Below are positions 41,034-53,020 of a DNA stretch of 64,000 nucleotides, piece after piece. Each line of letters starts with the position of its first letter. Positions within the stretch are counted from its first letter, which is position 1. The stretch is taken from positions 434,001 to 498,000 of the forward strand of contig OX621168.1 in the NCBI GenBank assembly GCA_951640195.1, given 5' to 3'. Source of the DNA: Porpolomopsis calyptriformis. Its lineage: Eukaryota; Basidiomycota; Agaricomycetes; Agaricales; Hygrophoraceae. The notes below the pieces were generated by a model. That model did not search any database, had not been told where the DNA came from, and saw nothing but the letters and a program-made list of their open reading frames with translations. The position numbers and the translations under genes were made by a program.

Positions 41034-42307
41034 GGCCGAAGAATAGCGAATGATCATTGGGAGAAAAGAAAAGAGCGGGAAGACATAACGGAACGGACGA
41101 GAAAGAAGGTATCAGACTGAGTCGTCGACGGTTTAAAAGGACCTGGGAGGCCAAACAGCCAAGTATAGAGACCAGGCCGCACCAAGCCATATCAGGCACT
41201 CGATTGATATGTTGTCAAGATCTACAAACATCGTGGGAACAGATAAACCAAATATGGTATATAACCCTCAAGTGTTTGACCCGCACCGAACAAGAAATCT
41301 GGTTCAGTTCCAAAGTTACGGCCATTGTCTGCCACTGACCGTCCTGATTGTCCTCAGTTCGTCACACTGGCCTCGCACCACCTCGTGGTCAACCCAACTC
41401 AGGGTTTAACTCGGATCCGGTACTACACTGCCGCAACTTGCCATGCCGCCGAACACAGCCAGGAAGCGCATGATGCTGTCGGATATTGCCATGGTCTATA
41501 ACCATAGCAGAGAGCACAGTCAGTGCTCGAGCTCTGACCTACACATTGGCACACGAGCACAAATAGGCTTGGAATAACGCCCTCGAAATCTCATTGACAG
41601 TCGGAATGTATCCTTCTGATGTTCGTGTCATCTGTTCAGGGAATAAATTATGCCCTCTGAGGCTATTCGCTGCGCTGTGAATTTGAGGCCACGATCCATC
41701 TACAGGGCAAAAGTCGCAGAAAGGTGTACCCCTGGCATGGCAATCGCGATGAACCTTCTTCTCAGCGCTTCGAGCAAATCCCGCTGGCTCCTTTATGGGT
41801 ATATCTCTGACAGTCCCGAGCATGCCCCTAACTTATCCGAATCCGTGCTCCCAGTTTCACTACACATGACTCATTTTCACGGCGACGGACGAGGACCTGG
41901 TCTACTCATGTGCTGCGATCTAACGCCTGTGCTTCAGACCTTGTTATCATGGAGCACTGACCAGCCGGTGCAAAGGAGTTAGAAGATCCGGTGTTTGTAC
42001 CAGCCACTCGATTTGGACTTGACTCCACACGGTCAGACTTACAATCCCATGGCATGCCAAGAAATATCAGCATCTACAATATAACAATGGCAACAGATTT
42101 TTTGTCGAGTTGAAACAGATATAAACTTTTCTTTGCATAGACCGTTGACTAGTTGAGGGCTCCAGTGATGATATCCAGCGGCCTTGGAATCCACCACAGT
42201 TCCACTTCTAAATCCAGGTATATCAACGAGAACAGATCCGCTTCCAGAAAAAAGTTCCGATTCGGTATATTGCGAACGAATTTTGTTTTTGACGCATCCC
42301 GATGCAT
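41034..42307. other. Intergenic region, 5' of the copper oxidase and 3' of CCP1
   Basis: About 1.3 kb. The minus strand around 41539-41700 has a coding-like stretch ('WPQIHSAANSLRGHNLFPEQMTRTSEGYIPTVNEISRALFQAYLC'), but I could not connect it to a full gene or name a family. The rest looks non-coding. Confidence 0.35.
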
Positions 42308-43958
42308 CTATTTCTCTTGTTGTTCTTCCAAGGTCTTCATAATCCATGGATCAGGGGTAGAAAATTGGTGGCTTGGCACCCCAAGTTCAAAGAGCTTGGA
42401 CACAACCGCGGAGAAGCTGTCGTTATGGACAAATCAGCGGCTAGATTGAAAAGGATATAGACAGGCACTCGCTCTTTGAAAAAGAGGTTTACATCATCAG
42501 CGTAAGTCTTGGCATACTTTTTGAAGCTTTTGTCTTGAGTGAGTACATAGTCGGTTCTATGTAGCCCCGAAGGACGATTAAGTCAGTCATTTGATTATAA
42601 GGTGTGGCTTGACATACGGAAGCATCATGAGGGATCGCGTCTTCTTGTCCTCGAGTTGCTTCGGCCCTGGCCACTTTTTCCACACCCAGCTGAAACAGGA
42701 GATTAGAATATCCGCGAGGGAAAGGAGAAATGGAAGGGTACGTTTCTTCAAACAGGAGCTTGTAGTAATCATTAGTAAGAGTTGTCGGCGAGAATGTCCA
42801 GGGGCCGTCATACCCAGACCTTGGTAATGCTATCACTCTGGTCCGACAATGCAAGACACAAAAAATCTGGCTCACCTATCAGTATGGCAGCGACCAAGGG
42901 CATGAGCGCCAGAAAGAGCGACTATCTCCTGATCGTTAAAACTAAAAACATCATTGGGAGCTTGTACAACAATCAAACGGAAGTTCATCATACCCCATGC
43001 GATAGAAAATCTAGAGGTTAAGGGAAGTTAGCAAAGAAAGCAGATCTGAAGGTGTTACAGAAAGGCTGACGGTACGGAGATGATCGGCGCCCTTGGTAGC
43101 ATCAGGAAGGCGGCCATCGGGAGTGACTTGTTGTTCGAAACCATCAATCCTACCCGGGCGCCAGGGAATCTTTGGGCCAGCCATTTCCTTGTTACGGAGG
43201 GTTAAGAGTTGTTTCGCTACACTAGTACGAATCCGTACCTGAACGGCAGCAACACCGCCAAGAGTCCACAAATCGCCGTAAGAGATCCAAGAAAATTCTT
43301 TCTTGATGGGTTCCATAAGGTCTCGGGCAGTTTGTAAACCGGCGTTTGCTTCATGCAATGATTCCGGCGCGAAGCGCATAGTGGCATAATTACTATCAAG
43401 GCTGTAGTAAGTTATCATCCACCAAGAACATATCATCCAGGGCGCACCTGCCGCCCGTGTTGGTTCCCTTATCGTATGTACCAGAGCTATGCCAAGCTAG
43501 GCGAAGGATAACAGGAGCGTACGAGCCATCTGCTTCGCGGTGAGCGTCAAAGTGACCGGACAAAAAGATTGAGGCCTACCGTCATAATCGCCTGCGCTAT
43601 CGATTACTGCCGCGATCCTGTTGTATACCTTGGAAATTCAGCACCGAGTATCCGAAGGTGGGGAGTGGCAGCACCCCCGTCAACACACCTTTTGGTAGTC
43701 GTCCTTCGTGGGCTTAAACTCGGCTTTTACTTTTGCGACGCCAAGTATGTTAGTCCCGTTTGAAGATCCGTAGTAATAATAGTAAGCAATTCCTCCTGCT
43801 GCAGCAACACCGAGGGCAACATAAGGAGCACTGGATTTCGACTTGGGTGGTTGTGTTGAGAATCTGCGAAAAGAGGTCCTCAATCCAGTCCTTGGGATAG
43901 ACGCCGAAAGAGCAAATCTGCCACCATGAAGAGGCACGCGAAACCGAGGAAAAAACAT
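42308..43958 (-). CDS. CCP1: Cytochrome c peroxidase, mitochondrial
   Basis: A multi-exon gene from ATG 43958 ([18 protein letters not shown]) to TAG at 42308. The N-terminus is a mitochondrial presequence followed by a hydrophobic sorting segment ('[22 protein letters not shown]'). The class I peroxidase body follows: '[14 protein letters not shown]', '[26 protein letters not shown]' (distal Arg, Trp, His), '[50 protein letters not shown]', 'IPWRPGRID', '[26 protein letters not shown]' (proximal His), '[16 protein letters not shown]', 'LPTDYVL'-type end region and '[18 protein letters not shown]'. It reduces H2O2 in the intermembrane space using cytochrome c. The gene ends with KTLEEQQEK. 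Confidence 0.94.
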
Positions 43959-44025
43959 GTCGGTGGTAAAATTTATACTTTGGTCGTGGTCAATAAATGT
44001 GGCGTGTTTGAGCTTGTCACGGTAT

Positions 44026-45315
44026 CTACGATAACTTCCTTTTCTTCCTCTCGGATCGTCGCTCCTCATCCTCCCTTGTCCGCTTGTCATTCTCCTTGAC
44101 ATTTTTCCCACCTTTGGCACTGATATCCTCATCCGGATCAACCTCCGGCATGGACTTCCTCTTCACCTTCCTCTTTTTGACGGTCTGCTCCCCCGTGGAG
44201 TCTTGATCTTTTACCTCTCCCGCCTCTGCATTCATCTTTGGCTTCTCGTGTTTTCGCCGGTCCTTCTTGGCCGGCTGCATATCCTGCCCGCCGTCATCCT
44301 CATTGGCAGTCGTGGCGATTTCGTTTTCCCCATCAACTCGCCTTGTCGATTTTTTCTTGTCGTCCTTTCGCCTTCCTTTCTCTCTAGCATCGTTGACTAC
44401 ATCGTGCTTTGCTTCTTTCGCTGCTTTCCGCTCTTTTATCCTCTCTTCGTTTTGCGTCTGCTTCAGCGCCGGGCTATTAGCTCGCTTGTCTATTGGTGGG
44501 ATCGCATTAGTAGTTGATGACGTCCTTGAACTCGCGGCCTTTCTTCCCTTCCGCTCTCTATCTTCTTCCGACGAATCATCCTGAAACTTGCATTTCAAGA
44601 CAATGATTCGAGAAACGGAGGTTTTCGGCTTACCTTTTCTCCTGCCTCGGTAGATTTTTGTTTTTTGCTTTTCTTTTTCTTCCCGTCTACAGGCCCTGGA
44701 ACTTCAGGTTTGTCGTTGGGGTCTGGCACAACGGCAGTTGGCAAAGGTGCAGTGACTGGGGACATGCGGACTGGGGTTCCTAACGGTGTGCTATTAGCCC
44801 CCGTTGACGCCTTCCACAGCGTGCGTTGGCCAATGTAGCCTCCATTTCTCCCTTACCCTGACTTCTGTTAGGTGTTCGACAATACCAGAAGGGAGGGAAC
44901 TCACCGGAAAACGAGGATCTTTGAGGTGGAAGTACATTATGCCCGTTTTTCTTGACTTGATTAGAAAAGATGAGAAAAAGTGAATGGAAATTCAACATAC
45001 AATTTTTGGACCCTTATAGAGGCTTTTTTGGTATCTCTCGGCTTCGCTTATACATTGAGTATGACCCTTGTATTCCCCTGGTCCATTGAAGGTTGTATGG
45101 CAATCTAGGCAGTCAAAACCAGAATGACAACGGGTTCTATGTTGGTCTAGTTTGGGTTTTTTCACAACGTCGCCACATCCTAAAGGTTCGGGTTCAATGC
45201 AAATAATGAAGCGCTGAGGACTGCACCTCACCATGACACCTGGATAGAATGTGTAAATGTTAGAACCTGACAAGAGTATTAAGCAGAAGGGACAAACTGA
45301 CTGGAAAGACACCAT
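44026..45315 (-). CDS. LYAR-type C2HC zinc-finger nucleolar protein
   Basis: The start at 45315 gives MVSFQ; the frame is built as 45315-45302 (14 nt), an 8-nt micro-exon 45239-45232, then 45179-45001 and three more exons to 44026. The joined N-terminus is MVSFQCHGCGDVVKKPKLDQHRTRCHSGFDCLDCHTTFNGPGEYKGHTQCISEAERYQKSLYK, the characteristic LYAR zinc-finger pair. The middle is linker ('GANSTPLGTPVRMSPVTAPLPTAVVPDPNDKPE'). The C-terminal ~180 residues are extremely Lys/Arg/Glu-rich with nuclear-localisation-like clusters, ending RSERKKRKLS. LYAR homologues are nucleolar and act in ribosome biogenesis and rRNA transcription. Exon limits in the linker (44590-45000) are my best phase-consistent reading. 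It is divergent from ATG3. Confidence 0.87.
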
Positions 45316-45410
45316 CTCTTGGTCTTTCTTGCTCAAGAGAGAAAATCTACACGTGACTAATATATCAATCCTCAACCACGTGTTCAGCCTGCACCTCAGG
45401 TTGCCCCGCA
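45316..45410. promoter_or_regulatory. Compact bidirectional promoter, LYAR (-) / ATG3 (+)
   Basis: Only 95 bp separate the two start codons, so transcription starts, 5' UTRs and control sites for both genes must share or overlap this stretch. I see no clear TATA box. The gene order, not a motif, is the evidence. Confidence 0.6.
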
Positions 45411-46865
45411 ATGCACGCCATTCAGGTATGATAATGTAGGAAATCTCGTTAGACAACGCTGATTTCTCGAAATACTAGCAACAATTTTGGGCAGTCCGCG
45501 ATTACTTGAGCCCGGTGAGTTTTCCTGCCACAATAGCAGTGGGTGGATCACTGATTTGTTTTCCAGGTACTCAGAGAAAGCAAGTTCAAGGAGCACGGGT
45601 GCATCACTCCCGGTTCGTTTTCTTTCATAACACTACATTTATCCGAATGCTTATCTACACCCATCTAGAGGAGTTTGTAGTGGCTGGTGAATTTCTCGTT
45701 TACAAGTTCCCAGTATGGTCATGGTTGGTCTTGATTTCTTATCGGTTCGATTGAGGTAGTTCCCTAATGATTTTAACGTCAGGGAGAAAGGAGACCCATC
45801 GAAAGTTGTGGATTTCCTCCCCCCGGACAAACAGTATCTCGTCATTCGCGGGGTGCCCTGTCTTCGCCGGGCAACTTCACTCGCCTATACGGATGCCGAC
45901 GAGGATGCTGAACGTATGCTTTCATTTTCGGACTCGTCTACTCCAGGCAACGATGCCGAAGACTGGGTGGAAACCCACGCTGGCCGCAAGTCTACGTTGG
46001 ATTCCGCAGCCAACCCCGGAGTCATAGAGGATATTCCTGATTTGGACGGGGATGGTGTACAAGATGCTAGAAACATCGTAACTTCCATGGGCACGTTGTC
46101 GATCTCAGAGTCCAAAGGAGCCACAGGAACCGCGGCTGAGACACCCAACCTTGATGATATCCCGGATATGGAAGAAGAGGATCTTGAAGCAGGCGACGAG
46201 GCTACTGCTGCGCCAACGACGGCAGCACCAGTTTCCAAGGTTGGCGACTCCAGGTACGCCTCTACTACGCCTGTTTCACATCTCATTGTGAATGCTTTAT
46301 CAGCCAAGCTCAGTTGGCCAACGGAAATCTATTGCAAGTGCGAACCTATGACGTGATGATCACCTACGACAAATTTCATCAGACTCCTCGTGTTTGGCTA
46401 ATTGGCTATAATGAGGTGTGTTTGCTGTGCACCCCAATCTACATCCGCTGACCTTACGGGAACAAGAACGGAGCTCCCCTCAAACCGTCAGAAATATTCC
46501 AAGACATTTCTGCGGATCATGCCTTTAAGACGGTCACGATTGAGCCGTTCATCCACTCTACATCTTTGCAAGCCGCATCTGTGCATCCCTGCAAACACGC
46601 TAGCGTCATGAAGAAAGTTATCGAGCGTATGAACAAGAGCGTAGTTGAACAACAGCTTGCTCACAAGAAATCGTCTGGAAAGGAAGGTAAAAAGAAATGG
46701 CCATTCATGAGAAAGTCAAGCGGGACTGGGAAAGAAGACAAGACTCAAGCCTCCGAAGAGGAAGAGGTAGAAGGCATGCGAGTGGACTTCTACCTTGTTG
46801 TCTTCTTGAAATTCATCGCTTCTATTGTCCCCACGATTGAAGTTGATTCCACTGCTGCCTTTTAA
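45411..46865 (+). CDS. ATG3: Autophagy E2-like enzyme ATG3
   Basis: Seven exons: 45411-45425, 45479-45514, 45565-45612, 45669-45723, 45783-46253, 46304-46415 and 46467-46865. The product begins [71 protein letters not shown], textbook ATG3. An acidic flexible region follows ('WVETHAG', 'EDIPDLDGD'). The C-terminal part reads '[54 protein letters not shown]', then the catalytic Cys in [13 protein letters not shown], and ends [16 protein letters not shown]3 transfers ATG8 to phosphatidylethanolamine during autophagosome formation. A Lys/Gly/Ser-rich insertion ([20 protein letters not shown]) sits between the catalytic helix and the C-terminal strand. Confidence 0.96.
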
Positions 46866-48304
46866 TACATCGGATGGAGGACCATGGCGGTGGAGCTTTA
46901 CTTTTCCTGCTTTATGTCTGGATGTACTCCACAGATTTAGAATATCAAAGGAAATTTCATGTATCATTCCACACTTGCCAATCATTGGCAGCACCTTCGA
47001 TCGCCTGTTGTTCAGAATACCCAACGTCATTTAGGTGGGTTCGATGTAACACTGGAGATCGTCGGGACGTTCAGATTCCCATTAATTATAGGTAAAAACG
47101 AGCAAGTCTGGGGCCATTCCAAGGTAGACATGAGATGTGTAACCAGTACCATGAAAAATCGACGTGGCTAGCTCGCCAATTCATGGAGGGTAAACAATAT
47201 TATCTAGTCCGAGAAAATTACACCGGATGTGATCCGTATTCCCGGAGTATTCATCTGCCCCAAAATCGCAATTTTGTTGGATAAAAGTTGCCCAAGTTTC
47301 TACGTACGATAAGTAAATAATCTCAATTTAGAATAGAATTTATCAACGTACTTTCTTTGTCGGTCAACATCCTGAGCACATCTAGGTCGATGATGGTGTA
47401 TGGAACTCAGCAAACAATTTGACATTTCCCTGCGCCAGTTCTGAATTCAACTTGGAATTCCCATTACCGTTGCCCTGAAAGGCCTGGATACGATCGCGTG
47501 GATAATACCGCTGCGACTTTGTCCACGATTTCGGAAGGCAATCCGTAGTCGTTAAAACCCATGTATGATTTTCGACTACGAAAGGCAGCGGTATGTGTTT
47601 GGGAGAGGTCGGCGCGTCAATCCACCTCGGGCAGGGAAAGGGGAAGGAGAACCGATGGTTGGGTAAAACCCGGGGGGAAATCGCCGAGAGAGAACATTTG
47701 GGATTGTTGCAGTGGCACGAGAGGTGGCCGGCTACCTTGTCAACACTTCCTGCTAGACCGCTATTTTAAGGTGCCGACGTAACAGACGAAATTCCGGTCA
47801 ATTTAGGATATGGTTGAGGGTGTGCAAAAAAGGGTCTCAGTGTTGAGGTGGAGTAAAGATCGCAATGGCACGATAAGGCTAACAATCAATCATGTTGGAG
47901 CCTTCTTTGATCGATGATAAGACAACGATGGCCGTAAGATTCTTTTAGAAAGTTTTGTTTGCCACTCTGGGAATATACAAGTTCTCTAGAATCTATTAGG
48001 GAAACAGCTGTGAATTTTTGAGGCAGACTCACCAAGATTAGTGCGTAGTACCTCCGTCATATATGATGTGCGCAATTTCACTCCGAGTCGCAGGATCTTC
48101 TAGGAATTTTGTCCGCTGTTGTTCAGTCGGAGGACGTCAAAGCAGATTTGCGCAAAAGCGTAAAGTCCACTTCCTCATCACGTGCCTAGAATACGCGTGA
48201 CGTGACGGAGATCTCGCGTTTTGTTCACAGCTTGAGGTCCCTCCTGCTCTTGTCCAAGAACCGCAGCAAGGTTAATACTGGGATAAAAGCAATCGATCCA
48301 ACCA
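46866..48304. other. Intergenic region
   Basis: About 1.4 kb between ATG3 and TOP3, both on the plus strand. Several small frames occur but none has coding character, splice support or a recognisable motif. It includes the TOP3 promoter near its right end. Confidence 0.4.
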
Positions 48305-51300
48305 ATGCGTATTCTTTGCGTCGCAGAGAAGCCTTCCATTGCGAAGTCAGTAAGCCAGATTCTTTCAGGTGGACAATTTACTACGGTAAGCAATATGTTA
48401 AATCATCGTTTGCCTTTCCCTCGACTAAAATGGGCCCAAAGAGAAATACTAGAAACAAGTTTATCAAGAATTACGACTTCGATTATCCCATAACCAATGC
48501 CCATTTAACGATGACTTCCGTAACTGGACATTTGACGCACCGAGAGTTCGACAAAGCTTGGGCCAGTTGGCAGTCTTGCGATCCATTCTTGCTGTTTGAC
48601 GCCCCGGTATATACTCATATTCACCCGGATTCCAAAGAAATCGAAACAAATCTTGTCAGTGAAGCGCGACGTGCAGATATGTTGATGATCTGGACCGACT
48701 GTGATCGAGAAGGAGAGCATATTGGGATGGAGATCGCCCGTGTTTGTCGCAAGGCAAAACACAATATTGAAATCAAGAGAGCCAGATTTAGCGCCATCAT
48801 TGCCCAGTGCTTATCTTCAACTCGAATCGTATCGGTTTCGGCTCTTTTTGACGATCCTTTTTTTTTAGGCAAATTCACCATGCAGTACAGCATCCAGTTC
48901 AGCTAGATCATGCAAAAGCCGACGCTGTGGATGCCAGGATTCTCCTTGATCTACGTCTTGGAGCGGCCTTCACTCGCATGCAAACCCTCACGCTTAAGGA
49001 TCACGTGGCTCAGCTCAAGGAATCCACTCTAATTTCTTACGGTGAGTCGCCTGTTTATTCTACGATATATTTTACCGCTACATCCTTGACTGGTGCCGCT
49101 TCCCAGGTCCTTGTCAATTTCCGACACTTGGTTTTGTTGTCTCCAGATACCAACTAGTCAAGAAGTTTGTGCCCGAGGCATTTTGGGGCATTGATCTGTC
49201 TCTATCAAGACCAACCTCATCGAATGAGAACCTGGATGTCCATTTCCTTTGGAAAAGAGGACATCTCTTTGATTTCGATGTAGCTCTTGCAATTTATGAA
49301 CATGTCTTATCCAACTCTTTGGCTCGTGTCAACAAGGTCATAAACAAAAATGTCAAGAAATGGTATGCTCTTTGGTTACTCGTGGCGGATAAAATCTCTG
49401 AATTACTATGGATAGGAAGCCGCTTCCACTTACCACGGTTGAACTCCAGAAAGCCGGGTCCAAACTTCTACATCTCGCTCCAAAAAAGATCCTTGACGTA
49501 TGTCATCGTCGGAAGTTAACTGTCGCACCGCTCAATCATACAGCATCTGTTAACCAGGTCGCGGAGAAGCTTTATCAGGCTGGGTTTCTCTCTTATCCTC
49601 GCACGGAAACGGACCAATATGACCCTCAATTCGATTTCATGAGTCTCATCAATAAACAGACAGTAAACCCTGTTTGGGGGGAATTTGCCACTTCGTGAGC
49701 GTTGCGTAAACCTCGATTGACATTCAAGCATGACACATCCGAACAAAATAGTCTCAACAATGGGGGGTTTGATACTCCTCGGAAGGGAAAGAACGATGAC
49801 AAAGCTCACCCCCCCATTCATCCAACTGCACACGTTGGCAATCTTGTGGGAGACGAGAAGAAAGTTTACGAATTTATCACACGTCGCTTTTTGGCATGTT
49901 GTTCGCAGCATGCAGAAGGTTGGGAAACAACCGTCGAGATAGTATGTGGCGGTGAAATTTTTGTCGCTACTGGTACGTTTATCAACAAGATGATACCATG
50001 CGTGTCTTCAACCTCTAATGGGTTAACCTTGGCTAGGATTGGTCGTACTTGAAAGAAATTATTTAACGGTGTATCCATACGACAAATGGAACGGGAAACA
50101 GATCCCGGAGTTCGAGGAAGGGGAGGAATTCCAGCCGTCAGTGTGCGAGTTGACCGACGGACAGACATCGAGTCCTACCTATTTAACTGAAGCGGACCTG
50201 GTCACTCTCATGGATAAGAACGGGATCGGTTCGTGTGTATTCAATGGCAGTCTTGACTTGCTTGACGATTCCTTGTTTTCAGGAACCGATTCGACTATCG
50301 CTTCCCACATACAGACGATCATTGATCGTGGCTATGTTATTGAAAAGATGGAAGGCAGCACAAAGTACCTTGTGCCCTCGAAACTTGGTATCGGACTTAT
50401 AGAAGGATACAATAAAATTGGTTTCGAAAAGAGCTTGTCTAAACCACTCCTCAGGCGTGAGGTTCGTGTTCTTTCCAGAGTTTACCGCGTTCGACTCATT
50501 ATTTAATTGCCAGACCGAACGCAGTATGGTACAGGTCTGCGAGGGAACCAAGACGAAGAACGATATGCTCGAGCAAAGCATTACTCAATACAAAGACATG
50601 TATATCATAGCGAGAAGGGAGTTTGATAAAGTGGTTTCTGTGCGCATCACTACCTTTACTCGTATTCCAACATGGAATAGCTTATGATGCAACCTGTTTA
50701 GAATGTACGGCTGACCATTGAAGGGAATGAGCAAAGCGGTCAAGGTGGTGACGGGAACGGAGGTGGAGATGACCATAATGGTCATGGCAACCGTAGGAGA
50801 AGGGCTAGAGATGGAACAGACCGTCCCAGTCGTCCAAACACTAGGGACGATGATGACAGTGGCAAGAGATTTGTTCTCATAAGGGTCAAGCTGACGCCAG
50901 GTGTTCTGTAGGTTCGGACGATCGTCCACCTCCGGCTCAATCACGTACTAAGCAACGCCCACTTCGCAAAAAACAGCAAGCAGAGTCTTCGTCATCTCGT
51001 CAGGTCCAATGTGACTGTGGCGTTCCCGCGGTGGAAAGAACGGTAATCAAGGAATCTGCAAACAAAGGGAAAAAGTTTTGGGCTTGTGGCAATGACCGAA
51101 CCTGCAGTTTCTTTGAATGGGCCGACAAGATTACTCCTGAACCTGCCCGCAAAAAACACCCAACGATAGTCAAAACTATCCCGTCGAAACGGACGCATTC
51201 ACAACTTTCAGTAAGTTTAAAAGATACTGTCATGCCTGTGCGGTTCACTTGTTACAAATGAACTATAGACCGACAGCACACAATTAAGATTGTCAAGACG

Positions 51301-52041
51301 GTGTCAATGCGAGCTAACAGCAGTCCAGAAAACTGTTTCCAAAGAAGGGCCAAACCAGGGACGGATATTCTGGACTTGCCCAAATGGACCCAAAGCCAAA
51401 TGTGCGTTCTTTGAATGGGACGATGAAATGACTAGTCAGGGTGGCCTGGCTGGTAATTCTGTCGAAGGTGGAAGTCGAAGCTGCTTCAAGGTATAAACAA
51501 TCAGCCTGCATCCGTGAATATATATGCTTATCGCTGTATGGTGACTAGTGTGGTCAAGAAGGCCACTTTGCCAACGGTAAGTCTTCAGGGTTATTACCTG
51601 GCGTTAATTGATTCCTTTTTCGGAGACTGCAAGAAAGAAGGCAAGAAAGTCGAACGCTCTAAACGCTCCAAAGTTTCGGGATCAAAGGCTAGTACTATTG
51701 CGGCACCAATAAAGTGTCTTACGTGTGGCGGAGAAGGTCATTTCAGTATCTGTATGCATCTCTGATGTTACCCCCTTCAACTTCTCAAGCTTATGAATTT
51801 GGTCCAGACTGTCCGCAAAAGTCAAGTAACAGCATATCAGACGTATGCTATAAATGTGGACAAAAAGGTCATTGGTGCAAAGGTAACACTCTCTACCACC
51901 CATCAGCTTTAAAGATCTTACTACCAACTGAGTTCTTTAGAGTGCCCCACTTGGGGCATAAATTCAACGACTACAACCTCCATCTTAAGACCAGGAAGTG
52001 TTCGTGCAATGGAAACGACTTTTAGCCGTCCCGATGGTTAG
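48305..52041 (+). CDS. TOP3: DNA topoisomerase III (type IA) with GRF and CCHC zinc fingers
   Basis: A multi-exon gene. The start is [25 protein letters not shown] (TOPRIM, with catalytic Glu in AEKPS). After an intron (48386-48441) it reads '[10 protein letters not shown]', 'TSVTGHL', and [16 protein letters not shown] (TOPRIM DxDxE). After another intron comes '[36 protein letters not shown]', then '[14 protein letters not shown]', then '[16 protein letters not shown]' with the DNA-cleaving Tyr. The Zn-binding tail carries two GRF fingers ('[30 protein letters not shown]' and '[29 protein letters not shown]') and two CCHC knuckles, the second ([17 protein letters not shown]) completed across the last intron. 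Stop TAG at 52039-52041. It works with the RecQ helicase and RMI1 to dissolve double Holliday junctions. Confidence 0.94.
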
Positions 52042-52198
52042 CAACAGGAAGTCCATCTTCATCTAATTATTTGTTTTTCTCGGTTCTATTATACCAATGT
52101 TGTATCTCTAGGACTGGTTTGTAAGGACTAATGTATTAAGATTTCCTCTTATGTCCTACAGTACCGTACATAAAGCCGTCGATCAAGTCGAATATCAC

Positions 52199-52744
52199 TC
52201 AAGTTCCACTGAGCGCTCGCTTGTGTCTCCTGGTATTTTCTGTCAGCTTTTCCGCACCAGATTGTGAAAGCTGATCCTGATCAGTCTCCAGAGCCATCCT
52301 TCTCTGACTATCTGCATGCGATGTTTCTTGCTCAACCTCATAACAGGGTTCTCACCCCAGGTAGTGTCCAGAAACCAAAGACCTCTTGACACTCTGGATA
52401 CTCGCATATTTACTTCCGCTGTCGTACTGTACACCAGGATACCAAAATCACGATGACCCAAAGAATAACTGCTGATTTGATCTACTCACCATGGTTTTTC
52501 CAGCCTCAAAAATCTCATCTTCAATCATCACCGACAACCTACGGTTGATACCGTCAACAAAAGGGTACAAAGATCAGCACCATCGACCAATAAGATGGAG
52601 AAGCCCCACCTACCTTGCAAAGATTGCTTCGATAATTTGGATCCATTCGAATGTATCAAACTCCATGTAGAAGTGGGAAGGTTGATCCTCTCGGACCATC
52701 CCCTTCAGATATGCCGAGAGGGCTTGGCCTGATGTACGAGACAT
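52199..52744 (-). CDS. Small protein of unknown function
   Basis: Four exons join with exact phase: 52744-52614, 52538-52490, 52426-52356 and 52307-52199. The product is about 120 residues: MSRTSGQALSAYLKGMVRED, then QPSHFYMEFDTFEWIQIIEAIFAR, then LSVMIEDEIFEAGKTMYDSGSKYASIQSV, then a polar C-terminus (QRRMALETDQDQLSQSGAEKLTENTRRHKR) ending SGT. It looks helical and soluble, with no signal or membrane segment. I do not recognise it. Four independent GT-AG introns restoring one frame is good evidence that it is real. It is convergent with TOP3, 157 bp apart. Confidence 0.55.
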
Positions 52745-53020
52745 CCCGGATGGTTTGGCACCCCAAACCAGGTGCCATCATGAGAGGCAGCAGTGGTAGC
52801 GGCCCCCCGAGGGGTCGGGCTTTTCATGAACCTGCTACCTAACGGGGGACCGAGTCACTGAAAGTAGTCCCCCCCCATCCAGGATGGCCCGAAAATTGTT
52901 CCAATGTCAAACATGAGATTGGCTTCCTAATATAACGTTCATCTTGGCCCCTTTCGGAACATTTTCAGTGCAGACGCCTTCGAAAGGTGGATGTCGTTTC
53001 CCAACCTCAGGAAACCTCCG

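Noticed and set aside
44599..44610. Separate Lys-rich gene starting MKCKF in the LYAR tail
   Set aside because: The MKCKF start lies in an intron (gcaagtttcag acceptor); the Lys-rich region is the last exon of LYAR.
52780..52900. GC-rich stretch with ggtagc...gctacc as a possible hairpin or terminator
   Set aside because: The complementary blocks are in the wrong order to pair as one stem, and rho-independent terminators do not apply in a fungal nucleus.
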